This document shows, piece after piece, positions 14,151 through 21,513 of a stretch of 21,530 bases of DNA; within the stretch, counting starts at the first letter, position 1, and each line of letters opens with the position of its first letter. The notes beneath the pieces were generated by a model. The model did no database searches. It saw only the letters and a program-made list of their open reading frames with translations, and was not told the DNA's origin. This DNA is from a virus. Location: IMG/VR virus record IMGVR_UViG_3300008267_000465, positions 1 to 21,530 of that record. One strand, written 5' to 3'. The position numbers and the translations under genes were made by a program.

Positions 14151-14579
14151 ATGAATGATAAATTAGTTATATGCGCTAAATGCGGTTCGGACGCTTGTTA
14201 CGAACATGGAATAGAAAAAATAACAGTTTGGAGTTGTATGGGATGTGGATTTACAACTAACGAACTAATGTTAGAAGGTAGTCAATTAGTAAATGAATCA
14301 GAAGAGGTAATGCCTGAACTGTATAAAGATATTAAGTTCATAGACAACAAAAAACAGGTTTGGTTTCCAACAGTTATAAATGTCCATGATAAAGGTACTG
14401 TGTTTGTAAATGGTACAAATAAAGATACTTGGGGATGGGCAGGCATTAAGGCTATTGAAACAACAGATGAAGAAAAAACTAAATTTAAGGGTGCTACTCA
14501 CAAATCAGATCCTACAACATTAAAAATGTTTGATCAAAATTCATTTGATGAGGCTTGTGCTTATATAGGATTAATTTAA
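14151..14579 (+). CDS. zinc-ribbon phage protein (142 aa)
   Basis: An N-terminal zinc ribbon is formed by C8-x2-C11 and C29-x2-C32 (AKCGSDACYEHGIEKITVWSCMGCGF), with C16 and H19 nearby. The C-terminal part (DIKFIDNKKQVWFPTVINVHDKGTVFVNGT...) looks like a small beta-rich domain with several tryptophans. I associate it with conserved proteins of unknown function in marine T4-like phages. There is no glycosylation signature, so its place in the sugar block may simply reflect phage gene order. Confidence 0.7.
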   Translation: MNDKLVICAKCGSDACYEHGIEKITVWSCMGCGFTTNELMLEGSQLVNESEEVMPELYKDIKFIDNKKQVWFPTVINVHDKGTVFVNGTNKDTWGWAGIKAIETTDEEKTKFKGATHKSDPTTLKMFDQNSFDEACAYIGLI

Positions 14580-14589
14580 AATTTAAGTT

Positions 14590-15198
14590 ATGGCTAATAT
14601 TAGTTTTGCAATTACAGCATGTAATGAGCATATTGAGTTAGATCGTTTATTAAAACAACTAACTAATAATATTAAAAAGGGAGATGAAATAGTAGTTCAA
14701 TTAGATATTACTGCAACACAAGAAGTTAAAGATGTAGTTAGTAAATATAAACTAATAAATTATATACATCCATTAAATAATGACTTCGCTACATTTAAAA
14801 ATAATCTTAAAAGTATTTGTGTTAACGAATGGATATTCTTTATAGACGCTGATGAACATTTAAGTGATGACTTATTAGACAACGTACATGGGATACTTGA
14901 TGCTAATAAAGGTATAGTAGATGTTATATCAGTACCTAGAATCAACACTGTAGAAGGTTTAACTAGAGATCATATTGACAAATGGAGATGGTTTGTAGAT
15001 GAAAATGGATATGTTAATTATCCTGATTATCAAACTCGTATATGTGCTAATAAAGATAGTATTGTATGGGTTAATAAAGTACATGAGCGTTTAACAGGAT
15101 GGAAAACAACAGCTAACTTGCCTTATGGATATGATTTAATTCATCCTAAAACAATTGAAAGACAAGAACGTCAAAACAACTACTATAACACTATATGA
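14590..15198 (+). CDS. glycosyltransferase, GT-A fold, GT2-type (202 aa)
   Basis: The start MANISFAITACNE is a typical GT2 first strand, and WIFFIDADEH (81-90) holds the D-x-D metal/donor motif at D86-A-D88. Later NYPDYQTRICANKDSIVWVNKVHERLTGW matches the Q-x-R and V-x-x-V-H-E motifs of small GT2 enzymes. At 202 residues it is a minimal catalytic domain. It transfers a sugar from an NDP-sugar; the acceptor is unknown. Its TGA overlaps the ATG of the deacetylase gene (ATGA), suggesting coupled synthesis. Confidence 0.85.
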   Translation: MANISFAITACNEHIELDRLLKQLTNNIKKGDEIVVQLDITATQEVKDVVSKYKLINYIHPLNNDFATFKNNLKSICVNEWIFFIDADEHLSDDLLDNVHGILDANKGIVDVISVPRINTVEGLTRDHIDKWRWFVDENGYVNYPDYQTRICANKDSIVWVNKVHERLTGWKTTANLPYGYDLIHPKTIERQERQNNYYNTI

Positions 15199-15887
15199 TC
15201 AACTTAACTATAGCTATTGATGATGTTAATCCTAAAAAGGATTGGAGGATATTTGGAGACAAAACTGAAAAGTATTTATTTGACTTAAATAAGCAGTTTG
15301 GAGCTAAATTTACTTTATTTGTACCTTCAAATCATCATGGTGATGCTAAATTATCTGATAATAAGAATTGGGTAAATGAATTACTCGATGCAGGTATATT
15401 TGAATTAGCATCGCACGGTCATTACCATCAAACAAGTAATAAAGATAGGTTGGGTGAAATGGAATTTTTTGAATTACAAGACCCAAAACAAATCACAGAT
15501 CGTCTCTTACTAATGCAAAATGAATGGAGAGAAGTAGGTGTTGATCCTAAAGGATGGAGGAATCCAGGTTGGATATGTTCGCCACAATCATGTGATCAAT
15601 TAAAACAGACATTTGAATACGCTGCTATACATTATGAACATAATAGAGGTTTAGATTGGGGTACATGTAAAACAGTTTATGGTGCGGATGGTATTCATCA
15701 AACTGATATTAATATACATAACAATGATGCTATAATGTTTCAATCTCATATATTTGGAGATTGGAATCATAATGTTTGGAATGAAGATAATTTTGATCAA
15801 TTTAAAGCAAGTCTTGATTATTTAGTTACTAATAATGAAATTAATTTTGTTACAATAAAAGAATTTATAGATGGTAAGAACACTTAA
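15195..15887 (+). CDS. polysaccharide deacetylase-like (NodB-fold) protein
   Basis: Motifs of the NodB/CE4-type deacetylase fold are in order: D9-D10 (AIDDVNP), SHGHYH with H74 and H78, RNPGW (122-126), and QSHIF with H185. The Asp and two His of the first motifs would bind a divalent metal, and the later His would assist catalysis. The 230-residue size fits a single domain. No signal peptide is present, so the likely substrate is a cytoplasmic precursor such as an N-acetyl sugar on a nucleotide or lipid carrier rather than cell-wall polymer. Neighbouring GT2-type and methyltransferase genes overlap it, pointing to stepwise tailoring of one sugar. Confidence 0.8.
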   Translation: MINLTIAIDDVNPKKDWRIFGDKTEKYLFDLNKQFGAKFTLFVPSNHHGDAKLSDNKNWVNELLDAGIFELASHGHYHQTSNKDRLGEMEFFELQDPKQITDRLLLMQNEWREVGVDPKGWRNPGWICSPQSCDQLKQTFEYAAIHYEHNRGLDWGTCKTVYGADGIHQTDINIHNNDAIMFQSHIFGDWNHNVWNEDNFDQFKASLDYLVTNNEINFVTIKEFIDGKNT

Positions 15888-16542
15888 ATCCAATCATGAG
15901 AATATTGAGAAATGGAATTATAAATTTTGGAATAGTTTTGGAATACCATTACAAGGTAGTCACTCATCTCATATGTGGGCTCAAGCATTAACTCACTTAG
16001 ATAAAGTATATGAGTTAATAAAATGGAAAACAATGGCTGATATAGGCTGTGGTTTCCCTCCTTTAGACTTACAAAAATTACCTATGTTCTCAGGTATTGA
16101 AACTGTAATTAGAGCTGATGGTAGTCAATATATAGTAGATAATTTACCTGACGCTCGTATATCTAATTTTAATAAAGAACCTTTACCATTACAAGATAAT
16201 GAAGTTGATTTTGCTATATCATTTGAAGTAATAGAACATATGTTTTCAACTCATGGTTTCTTAAGTGAGTTAGCTAGAATAAGTAAGTATGGGTTTATGA
16301 TTAGTAAACCAAATACAGACTATGATGGCTTAGACTCTCATTGGTATGGTGAAAAATATTTCTTCGATACAGGTACTCCTTTATTTGATGGTGATGTTAG
16401 ATTTGAACATATTAATTTTATTCCAAACTATGAATTATTTGGTTTTGGAAAAGTATTAGGTTATGATGTTACATTACTAGACCAACCAGATGAGGAAATG
16501 CAATTCTTCTTATTTGTTAAAAAAGAATTAATAGCAGAATAA
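15871..16542 (+). CDS. SAM-dependent methyltransferase (class I, Methyltransf_11-like)
   Basis: Motif I is MADIGCGFPPLD (DIGCG at 57-61), the post-I strand ends near RADGS, and the core motif FAISFEVIEHMF (114-125) is typical of small-molecule methyltransferases. The N-terminal ~50 residues (HENIEKWNYKFW...SHSSHMW) may form the substrate lid. It overlaps the deacetylase gene by 17 bases and shares TAATG with the next gene. Given this setting a sugar O- or N-methyltransferase is most likely, but fatty-acyl or other targets cannot be excluded. Confidence 0.8.
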   Translation: MVRTLKSNHENIEKWNYKFWNSFGIPLQGSHSSHMWAQALTHLDKVYELIKWKTMADIGCGFPPLDLQKLPMFSGIETVIRADGSQYIVDNLPDARISNFNKEPLPLQDNEVDFAISFEVIEHMFSTHGFLSELARISKYGFMISKPNTDYDGLDSHWYGEKYFFDTGTPLFDGDVRFEHINFIPNYELFGFGKVLGYDVTLLDQPDEEMQFFLFVKKELIAE

Positions 16543-17453
16543 TGAAAATAGCTTTTTTTACTGAAATGCTCTTTCAAGGTAAAATACCTCGTAATCATGA
16601 TAACATGAGAACTGAGTTTGCTTGGATGGTAGCTTTAGATGCTGATCACTATAATATAAAATCTATACCTGAAGAGAATTATGACTTAGGTATTGTTATT
16701 ATACCTAAAAAGAATCCTGACTTTAATATAGATAATTTAAAATTAAGTTGTACTAAAGTAGCTGTAATGCAAGAAGGACCTAATTGGTTTTGGCAAGACT
16801 ATGATTTGTCTAAACAAGTATGGTATTATAATACTTTAACATCAGCTGATATTATTTTTGTTCATAACACAGTTGATAAAACATATTATGAAGGTTTAAC
16901 CAATCATAAGGATGTTAGGGTACTTCAGTCACTAATGATTGAAGACGCTATTGATGTAGATGCTTTAATGCCTCACAAATATAGAGGTGAAGTAATAATA
17001 GGAGGTAATTTTGTTTCATGGTATGGTGGATTTGATTCTTATACTGTAGCAAATGAAATATCAGATAAAGTATTTGCTCCATCAATGGGTAGAAAACAAG
17101 TAGGTGAAGAACAATTATTAACTCACTTACCTTATTTAACTTGGAGGGATTGGATTACTCAATTAAGTAAATTCAAATATGGAGTTCATTTAATGAGAAC
17201 ACATGCCGCAGGTACATTTGCTCTAAACTGTGCTTACCTAGGTATACCTTGTATTGGTTATTATGGATTGGATACTCAAGAATTATGTCATCCTGATTTA
17301 ACAGTTGAGGTAGGAGACTTGGTTACTGCAAAGAAATTAATTAATTTACTTAAGAATGATTCTCAATTCTATGATGTTCAAAGTAGAGCAGCTAGATATG
17401 GTTACGAGAGAGAATATAGTGAGGAACAATTTATAAAACGATTTAACAAATAA
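16542..17453 (+). CDS. GT-B-like glycosyltransferase-related protein (303 aa)
   Basis: The protein has two alpha/beta halves. In the second, HLMRTHAAGTFALNCAYLGIPCIGYYGLDTQELCHPDLTVEVGD (216-259) has the layout of a GT-B donor site (helix, 'GIPCIGYYG' strand and loop), but the E-x7-E motif of GT4 enzymes is missing. It has no DxD either. It could be a divergent glycosyltransferase or a relative that has lost activity. Close overlap (TAATG) with a methyltransferase on both sides supports a glycan role. The family is not recognised with certainty. Confidence 0.6.
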   Translation: MKIAFFTEMLFQGKIPRNHDNMRTEFAWMVALDADHYNIKSIPEENYDLGIVIIPKKNPDFNIDNLKLSCTKVAVMQEGPNWFWQDYDLSKQVWYYNTLTSADIIFVHNTVDKTYYEGLTNHKDVRVLQSLMIEDAIDVDALMPHKYRGEVIIGGNFVSWYGGFDSYTVANEISDKVFAPSMGRKQVGEEQLLTHLPYLTWRDWITQLSKFKYGVHLMRTHAAGTFALNCAYLGIPCIGYYGLDTQELCHPDLTVEVGDLVTAKKLINLLKNDSQFYDVQSRAARYGYEREYSEEQFIKRFNK

Positions 17454-18091
17454 TGAAAGAAAGTCAAAATACACCAATTGAAGATTTAGATAGATTATCA
17501 TATCCAGCTTCATCAACGTCAGTAGATAGATATATATTTGCTAACCATTGGACTAAAGGTAAAACTGTATTAGATGCGGCGACAGGTAAAGGATATGGTG
17601 CTGGTATATTATTAAGTTTAGGAGCTAAAAAAGTAGTTGGAATAGATATTGATGTTGAAGGTATAGAGGAAGCTAAAACTAGAATGGCTAGTCCTAATTG
17701 TGATTATTTAGTTTGTGATATATTTAACTTACAAAACCATTTTAAAGAAAATGAATTTGAAGTTTGTACATCAATAGAAACATTTGAACATTTACCTCCA
17801 GAACGTATTGATGAGTATTTACAAAGTTTAAGACATTGTACATCAGAAACTATTGTTATTACTACTCCAAAACGTAAAACACCAATTTGGAAGTATGATG
17901 GTGGTACTCATTTATATGAGTATGATCAAAATGAAATGTATGATATATTAACTAAAAATTTTAAAGATGATGATGTGACAGCTATGGGATTAGTTGAACA
18001 TCGATTACCAAACGGACAGTGGGGTACTGATATCACTGCTGATTTAAGTCAAGCTTGGGTCTTCTTTTGTATAGTCAATCTAAAAAAATAA
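17453..18091 (+). CDS. SAM-dependent methyltransferase (class I)
   Basis: Motif I is VLDAATGKGYGAG (39-51), motif II VVGIDIDVEGI (61-71), then a likely adenine-binding VCDIF (D89), and motif IV-like TSIETFEHLPP (106-116). The later segment TPKRKTPIWKYDGGTHLYEYDQ resembles small-molecule and sugar methyltransferases. The N-terminal DRLSYPASSTSVDRY is a typical lead-in of this group. It is different from the methyltransferase at 15871, so two methyl transfers or positions are likely. It is followed after 2 bases by the epimerase gene. Confidence 0.8.
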   Translation: MKESQNTPIEDLDRLSYPASSTSVDRYIFANHWTKGKTVLDAATGKGYGAGILLSLGAKKVVGIDIDVEGIEEAKTRMASPNCDYLVCDIFNLQNHFKENEFEVCTSIETFEHLPPERIDEYLQSLRHCTSETIVITTPKRKTPIWKYDGGTHLYEYDQNEMYDILTKNFKDDDVTAMGLVEHRLPNGQWGTDITADLSQAWVFFCIVNLKK

Positions 18092-18093
18092 TT

Positions 18094-18945
18094 ATGAAAG
18101 CATTAGTAACAGGTGGAGCAGGGTTTGTAGGTACAAATCTAATTAGAGCACTACTAAAGAAAAATTATACTATAGTATCTGTTGATAATTATAAAACAGG
18201 TACTCAATTAAATCATCAACCTGGAGTTAGATATATTAACTTCGATATTAGAAGTATAACTGATTATTCAGCATGGGGTGAGTTTGATGTAGTGTATCAT
18301 TTAGCTGCTATAGCTAGAATACAACCATCATTTATAAATCCAATTGATTATTTTACAACTAACGCTAATGGTACTTTACAAATAGCTCAATATTGTGCTA
18401 ACAATAATATACCACTTGTATATGCTGGTAGTAGTTCTCATCACTCAGGTAAGTTTAAAAATCCTTATACATTTAGTAAAGACACAGGTGAGGAAATAAT
18501 TCATTTATATCAAGAACATTTTGGATTAAAAGCATCTATAGCTAGATTCTATAATGTATATGGTCCTCATCATTTAAAAGAAGGTGGTTATACTACCTTA
18601 ATTGGTGCTTGGGAAAAACAAGTTGAAGAACATCAACCATTAACTATATATGGTGATGGTACTAAACGTAGAGATTTTACTCATGTTAATGATATTGTAG
18701 ATGGATTAATTAAAATAGAGGAAAAACAAGCATGGGGTAATGATTTTGAATTAGGTAGAGGTAAAAACTATTCAGTTAAAGAAATAGCTGATATGTTTGA
18801 ACAAGAAGTAGAATATAAAGATGATAAACCAGGCGAAGCACAAAATACATTATGTACGGACACATTAGCTAAAACATTATTAGGATGGGAACCAAAACAT
18901 AATATTGAGGATTATATAAAAAATTATTTTAAATGGACAAAATAA
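18094..18945 (+). CDS. NAD-dependent sugar epimerase/dehydratase (extended SDR)
   Basis: Start at 18094 (MKALVTGGAGFVG) is preferred over an upstream ATG at 18055, because the NAD-binding strand should be at the N-terminus and the extra residues overlap the previous gene. Motifs: GGAGFVG (7-13), D31 for the adenosine ribose, YHLAAIA (68-74), catalytic Ser (AGSSS, 111-115), Y125-x3-K129, RFYNVYGP (151-158) and KRRDFTHVND (191-200), which binds the NDP-sugar in UDP-glucose 4-epimerase-like enzymes. The 283-residue length fits. It would epimerise, or oxidise and dehydrate, an NDP-sugar to supply a donor for the neighbouring glycosyltransferases. Which sugar cannot be told. Confidence 0.9.
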   Translation: MKALVTGGAGFVGTNLIRALLKKNYTIVSVDNYKTGTQLNHQPGVRYINFDIRSITDYSAWGEFDVVYHLAAIARIQPSFINPIDYFTTNANGTLQIAQYCANNNIPLVYAGSSSHHSGKFKNPYTFSKDTGEEIIHLYQEHFGLKASIARFYNVYGPHHLKEGGYTTLIGAWEKQVEEHQPLTIYGDGTKRRDFTHVNDIVDGLIKIEEKQAWGNDFELGRGKNYSVKEIADMFEQEVEYKDDKPGEAQNTLCTDTLAKTLLGWEPKHNIEDYIKNYFKWTK

Positions 18946-20105
18946 CATTTGTACTACCAAGTAGAAATAACTTAGAGTTTTTAAAGTTAGCTTATACTTC
19001 AATTCGTAATTTAGAAACCAAACATGAAGTATTAGTTTTAGATGATGCTAGTATAGATGGTACTCAAGAATGGATTAAGTCATTAAACGATGAAGACCTA
19101 ATTACATATCACAACCCAGGACCTGAACGTATTGGTATTGTAGGTATGTTTGATAAAGGTATTGAAATGGCTAGAACAGAAATTATATTTGCATTCCATG
19201 CTGATATGGTAGCGTGTAAAGATCTAGATAAAAACATTTTAAAACACTTAAAACCAGGTGTAGTAGTAAGTGCAACTAGAGTTGAACCACCATTACATCC
19301 ATCTGGAGTAGAGAAGATAACTGTTGATTTTGGAATTGAGGCTGATCAATTTGACTTTAATAAATGGTATACTGAAAGTGAATTATTAAAACAAGATAAA
19401 ACAACTGAAGGTATATTTGCACCTTGGTGTATGTATAAATCTGATTTCTTAGGACATGATGAGTTATTTGCTCCTCAGTCTAAAGAAGATAGTGACTTAT
19501 TTAATCGTTTTATTTTAAATGGTTATCAAGTAATTCAATCATGGGATGCTTTAGTTTATCACTTTACTAGTAGAGGAAGTAGATTTAATACACATGCTGG
19601 AGGCGCAGCAGGTAAGAATAGTGAAGAATGGATTCATACAACAAATAAAAACGCTAGAAACTTTATTCGTAAGTGGGGACATTTTGTTAAGCATGATGAA
19701 TATATGAAACCAATTGTACCTCATAAGTACAATATTGGATTTGTAGTTGAGAAATGTACTTTACAATTAATGACTGCTTTAGAACCATGGTGTAGTACTT
19801 TATATACTGATGATGAAATGTGTGTTATTGAATCACATTATTTAGATTTGGAACAACCCAGCACTAAAATTGACTTAAAACAACGTTTAAAGTTATTTAA
19901 ACACACTGCTCCTAATAATGACATAATAGTTGAGTTCGATGGTTCTAAGTTGGATCAAGAGCATTTTAATATATTAATGCAACTACCTGAAATTATAATG
20001 GAGTCAGGTGAAGTAGGTAAATTTGAATTAGGTATATTTAAAGTAGATATTCGCTCATTAACTACTTATGAACATGATTTAATTCATATTTATAACAAAC
20101 AGTAA
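18933..20105 (+). CDS. glycosyltransferase, GT-A fold, GT2-type, with C-terminal extension (390 aa)
   Basis: The start MDKITFVLPSRNNLEFL and VLVLDDASIDGT (33-44) are typical of GT2. The metal-site region is FAFHADM (86-92, an H-A-D form rather than D-x-D), and SKEDSDLFNRFILNGYQV with E185-D186 is the catalytic-base ED region. VYHFTSRGSRF (208-218) is a common GT2 ending. About 170 residues follow, including a possible second small domain (NIGFVVEKCTLQL...DIIVEFDGSKLDQEHFN) that looks beta-rich and may bind acceptor or partner. It overlaps the epimerase gene by 13 bases and ends the glycan block. Confidence 0.8.
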   Translation: MDKITFVLPSRNNLEFLKLAYTSIRNLETKHEVLVLDDASIDGTQEWIKSLNDEDLITYHNPGPERIGIVGMFDKGIEMARTEIIFAFHADMVACKDLDKNILKHLKPGVVVSATRVEPPLHPSGVEKITVDFGIEADQFDFNKWYTESELLKQDKTTEGIFAPWCMYKSDFLGHDELFAPQSKEDSDLFNRFILNGYQVIQSWDALVYHFTSRGSRFNTHAGGAAGKNSEEWIHTTNKNARNFIRKWGHFVKHDEYMKPIVPHKYNIGFVVEKCTLQLMTALEPWCSTLYTDDEMCVIESHYLDLEQPSTKIDLKQRLKLFKHTAPNNDIIVEFDGSKLDQEHFNILMQLPEIIMESGEVGKFELGIFKVDIRSLTTYEHDLIHIYNKQ

Positions 20106-20107
20106 AT

Positions 20108-20428
20108 ATGGCTAAGAAAACTGAACGAACTATACCTAAGATGATAGTCAATATTAAGGGTGAGGGTAAAGCAGATATTGAAGCGTTAAGCAACAATGAA
20201 GTATTCTCAACAGCTGTATTTAAAGAAGCATTTGAAGGTATTAAAGACGCTATTAAAACTAAATCTAAAACAGCAGTGTTATTTGAATTAGGACAAAGTG
20301 AATATTATATTGAACTTCAAAAACAAGACTGGAAGCAAGCCTTACAATCATGTATAGATAGATTTATCGAAACTGAAAACTATGAGGAATGTGTTAAGGT
20401 AAGAGACGTTATAGAAAAAATAAAATAG
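20108..20428 (+). CDS. hypothetical protein with C-terminal UVR-like helix pair (106 aa)
   Basis: The N-terminal half is a mixed domain (IPKMIVNIKGEGKADIEAL...). The C-terminal ~30 residues (ALQSCIDRFIETENYEECVKVRDVIEKIK) match the UVR/protein-interaction helical hairpin pattern, in which E-x-Y-E-x-x-x-x-x-R-D-x-I stands out. In UvrB and UvrC this hairpin mediates protein contacts. The gene follows the glycan block by 2 bases but seems functionally separate. No enzyme motif is seen; a partner-binding role is inferred. Confidence 0.65.
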   Translation: MAKKTERTIPKMIVNIKGEGKADIEALSNNEVFSTAVFKEAFEGIKDAIKTKSKTAVLFELGQSEYYIELQKQDWKQALQSCIDRFIETENYEECVKVRDVIEKIK

Positions 20429-20434
20429 AATATT

Positions 20435-20839
20435 ATGGAAGGTTATGATGATATAAAGAAAGCAGTTGATCAATTGCTTAAAGTAAACTCAACAGTTAAA
20501 CGAAAGAAAAAAGCATACTTAGATAAACAAAAGGATTTATTTATAAGCATTATAATGGCTATGCAAGCTGCTTTAGTTAGAACTGCTTTAGTTAATAGTG
20601 AGTTAAAAGTAGATTTTTCTACTTATGATGAAATGTTTTTACAACTTATAGATTCACTTATATTACTCCATTTTGGAAAAGATGGATTTGAAGTAATTAA
20701 TTTTTATTTATATGATAAATTCAATCCAGATGGATCAGTGAATGAATTATATGATGATGAAGATAAAGTAGTACCATCTGAAACACCTGAAGACATTTGG
20801 AATATATTGTCTAAACTAAAATCAGATAATGAAAAATAG
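20435..20839 (+). CDS. hypothetical phage protein (134 aa)
   Basis: A mostly helical protein with a basic stretch near residues 20-30 (VKRKKKAYLDKQKD), a hydrophobic helix (FISIIMAMQAALVRTALV), an aromatic-acidic middle (VDFSTYDEMFLQLIDSLILLHFGKDGFEVINFYL) and an acidic tail. It is not recognised, and I see no zinc ligands or catalytic motif. It is 6 bases after the previous gene and 2 bases before the next, so it is part of one unit. Confidence 0.65.
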   Translation: MEGYDDIKKAVDQLLKVNSTVKRKKKAYLDKQKDLFISIIMAMQAALVRTALVNSELKVDFSTYDEMFLQLIDSLILLHFGKDGFEVINFYLYDKFNPDGSVNELYDDEDKVVPSETPEDIWNILSKLKSDNEK

Positions 20840-20841
20840 TT

Positions 20842-21471
20842 ATGTTACCAAAACCGTTATTGAAATCTGATATTGAAAGAGCGATGGCTATGACTAAATC
20901 GAACCGCGCAGCGGCTAGATACCTTCATTGCTCATACATCCATTATAAAAAATGGGCTAAGAATTTCACTGACGACAATGGAATATTATTATTTGATAAA
21001 CATAAGAATCAATCAGGTAAAGGTATATCTAAGTTCTTAACTAATAAAGGTAAGGAACCAGCTTTAAAAGATATAATTGAAGGTAGAGTACCTATTGACT
21101 CATACACACCTGAGAAACTAAAGAATAGATTAATACAGGAAAGTTACTTACAGGAATGCTGTAATAAATGTCAGTTCCAAGAACGTAGAGTAACTGATTA
21201 TAAAGTACCATTAATACTTAATTTTAAGGATGGTAATAAGAAAAATTGGACGCTTAGTAATTTAGAATTACTTTGTTATAACCACTACTTCCTATATGTT
21301 GGTAATATCTTTACTAACAAACAAATACAACACATAGAAGATTATAACCCATCTACATTCCAATCTAAAGTTGATTGGGAAATGGATGACCACTTCAAAG
21401 AACATTTACAACAGCTAGGTATAGTTGATGATGACCATGAGTTAGGTTCAGAATTTATTTCTAAGGTCTGA
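20842..21471 (+). CDS. HTH plus HNH-like zinc fold, catalytic histidines absent (209 aa)
   Basis: Residues 8-40 look like a helix-turn-helix (DIERAMAMTKSNRAAARYL...IHYKKWAK). Residues 107-150 follow an HNH layout: C107-x2-C110, then LILNFKDGNKKNWTLSNLELLCYNHYF with C145 and H148 completing a likely zinc site, and the conserved N140. In active HNH enzymes the strand reads L-D-H-x-D-G and the end C-x-x-C-H; here these read L-N127-F128-K-D-G and C-x-x-H148-Y149, so both general-base positions are changed. The protein probably binds DNA but may not cut it by the usual mechanism. A promoter-like motif starts at its last codons. I associate the type with conserved T4-like phage proteins. Confidence 0.7.
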   Translation: MLPKPLLKSDIERAMAMTKSNRAAARYLHCSYIHYKKWAKNFTDDNGILLFDKHKNQSGKGISKFLTNKGKEPALKDIIEGRVPIDSYTPEKLKNRLIQESYLQECCNKCQFQERRVTDYKVPLILNFKDGNKKNWTLSNLELLCYNHYFLYVGNIFTNKQIQHIEDYNPSTFQSKVDWEMDDHFKEHLQQLGIVDDDHELGSEFISKV

Positions 21472-21494
21472 CCGTAAACCAATTATTATATTTA
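21469..21494 (+). promoter_or_regulatory. phage promoter-like motif (TGACC-N13-TATATTTA)
   Basis: TGACC at 21469-21473 and TATATTTA at 21487-21494 are 13 bases apart. Unlike the other copies, the next ATG is at 21514, 19 bases after the box, which would leave a short A/T-rich leader. The upstream element overlaps the stop codon of the preceding gene. Confidence 0.55.
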
Positions 21495-21513
21495 TTATAT
21501 AAAAATTTAGGTT

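Noticed and set aside
18055-18093. Upstream ATG extending the epimerase by 13 residues
   Set aside because: The extension overlaps the preceding gene and puts extra residues before the NAD-binding strand; ATG at 18094 gives the expected N-terminus.
21465-21473. Short palindrome GGTCTGACC as a terminator
   Set aside because: The stem is only 4 bases with a 1-base loop and no T-run; it is better explained as part of the promoter-like motif.
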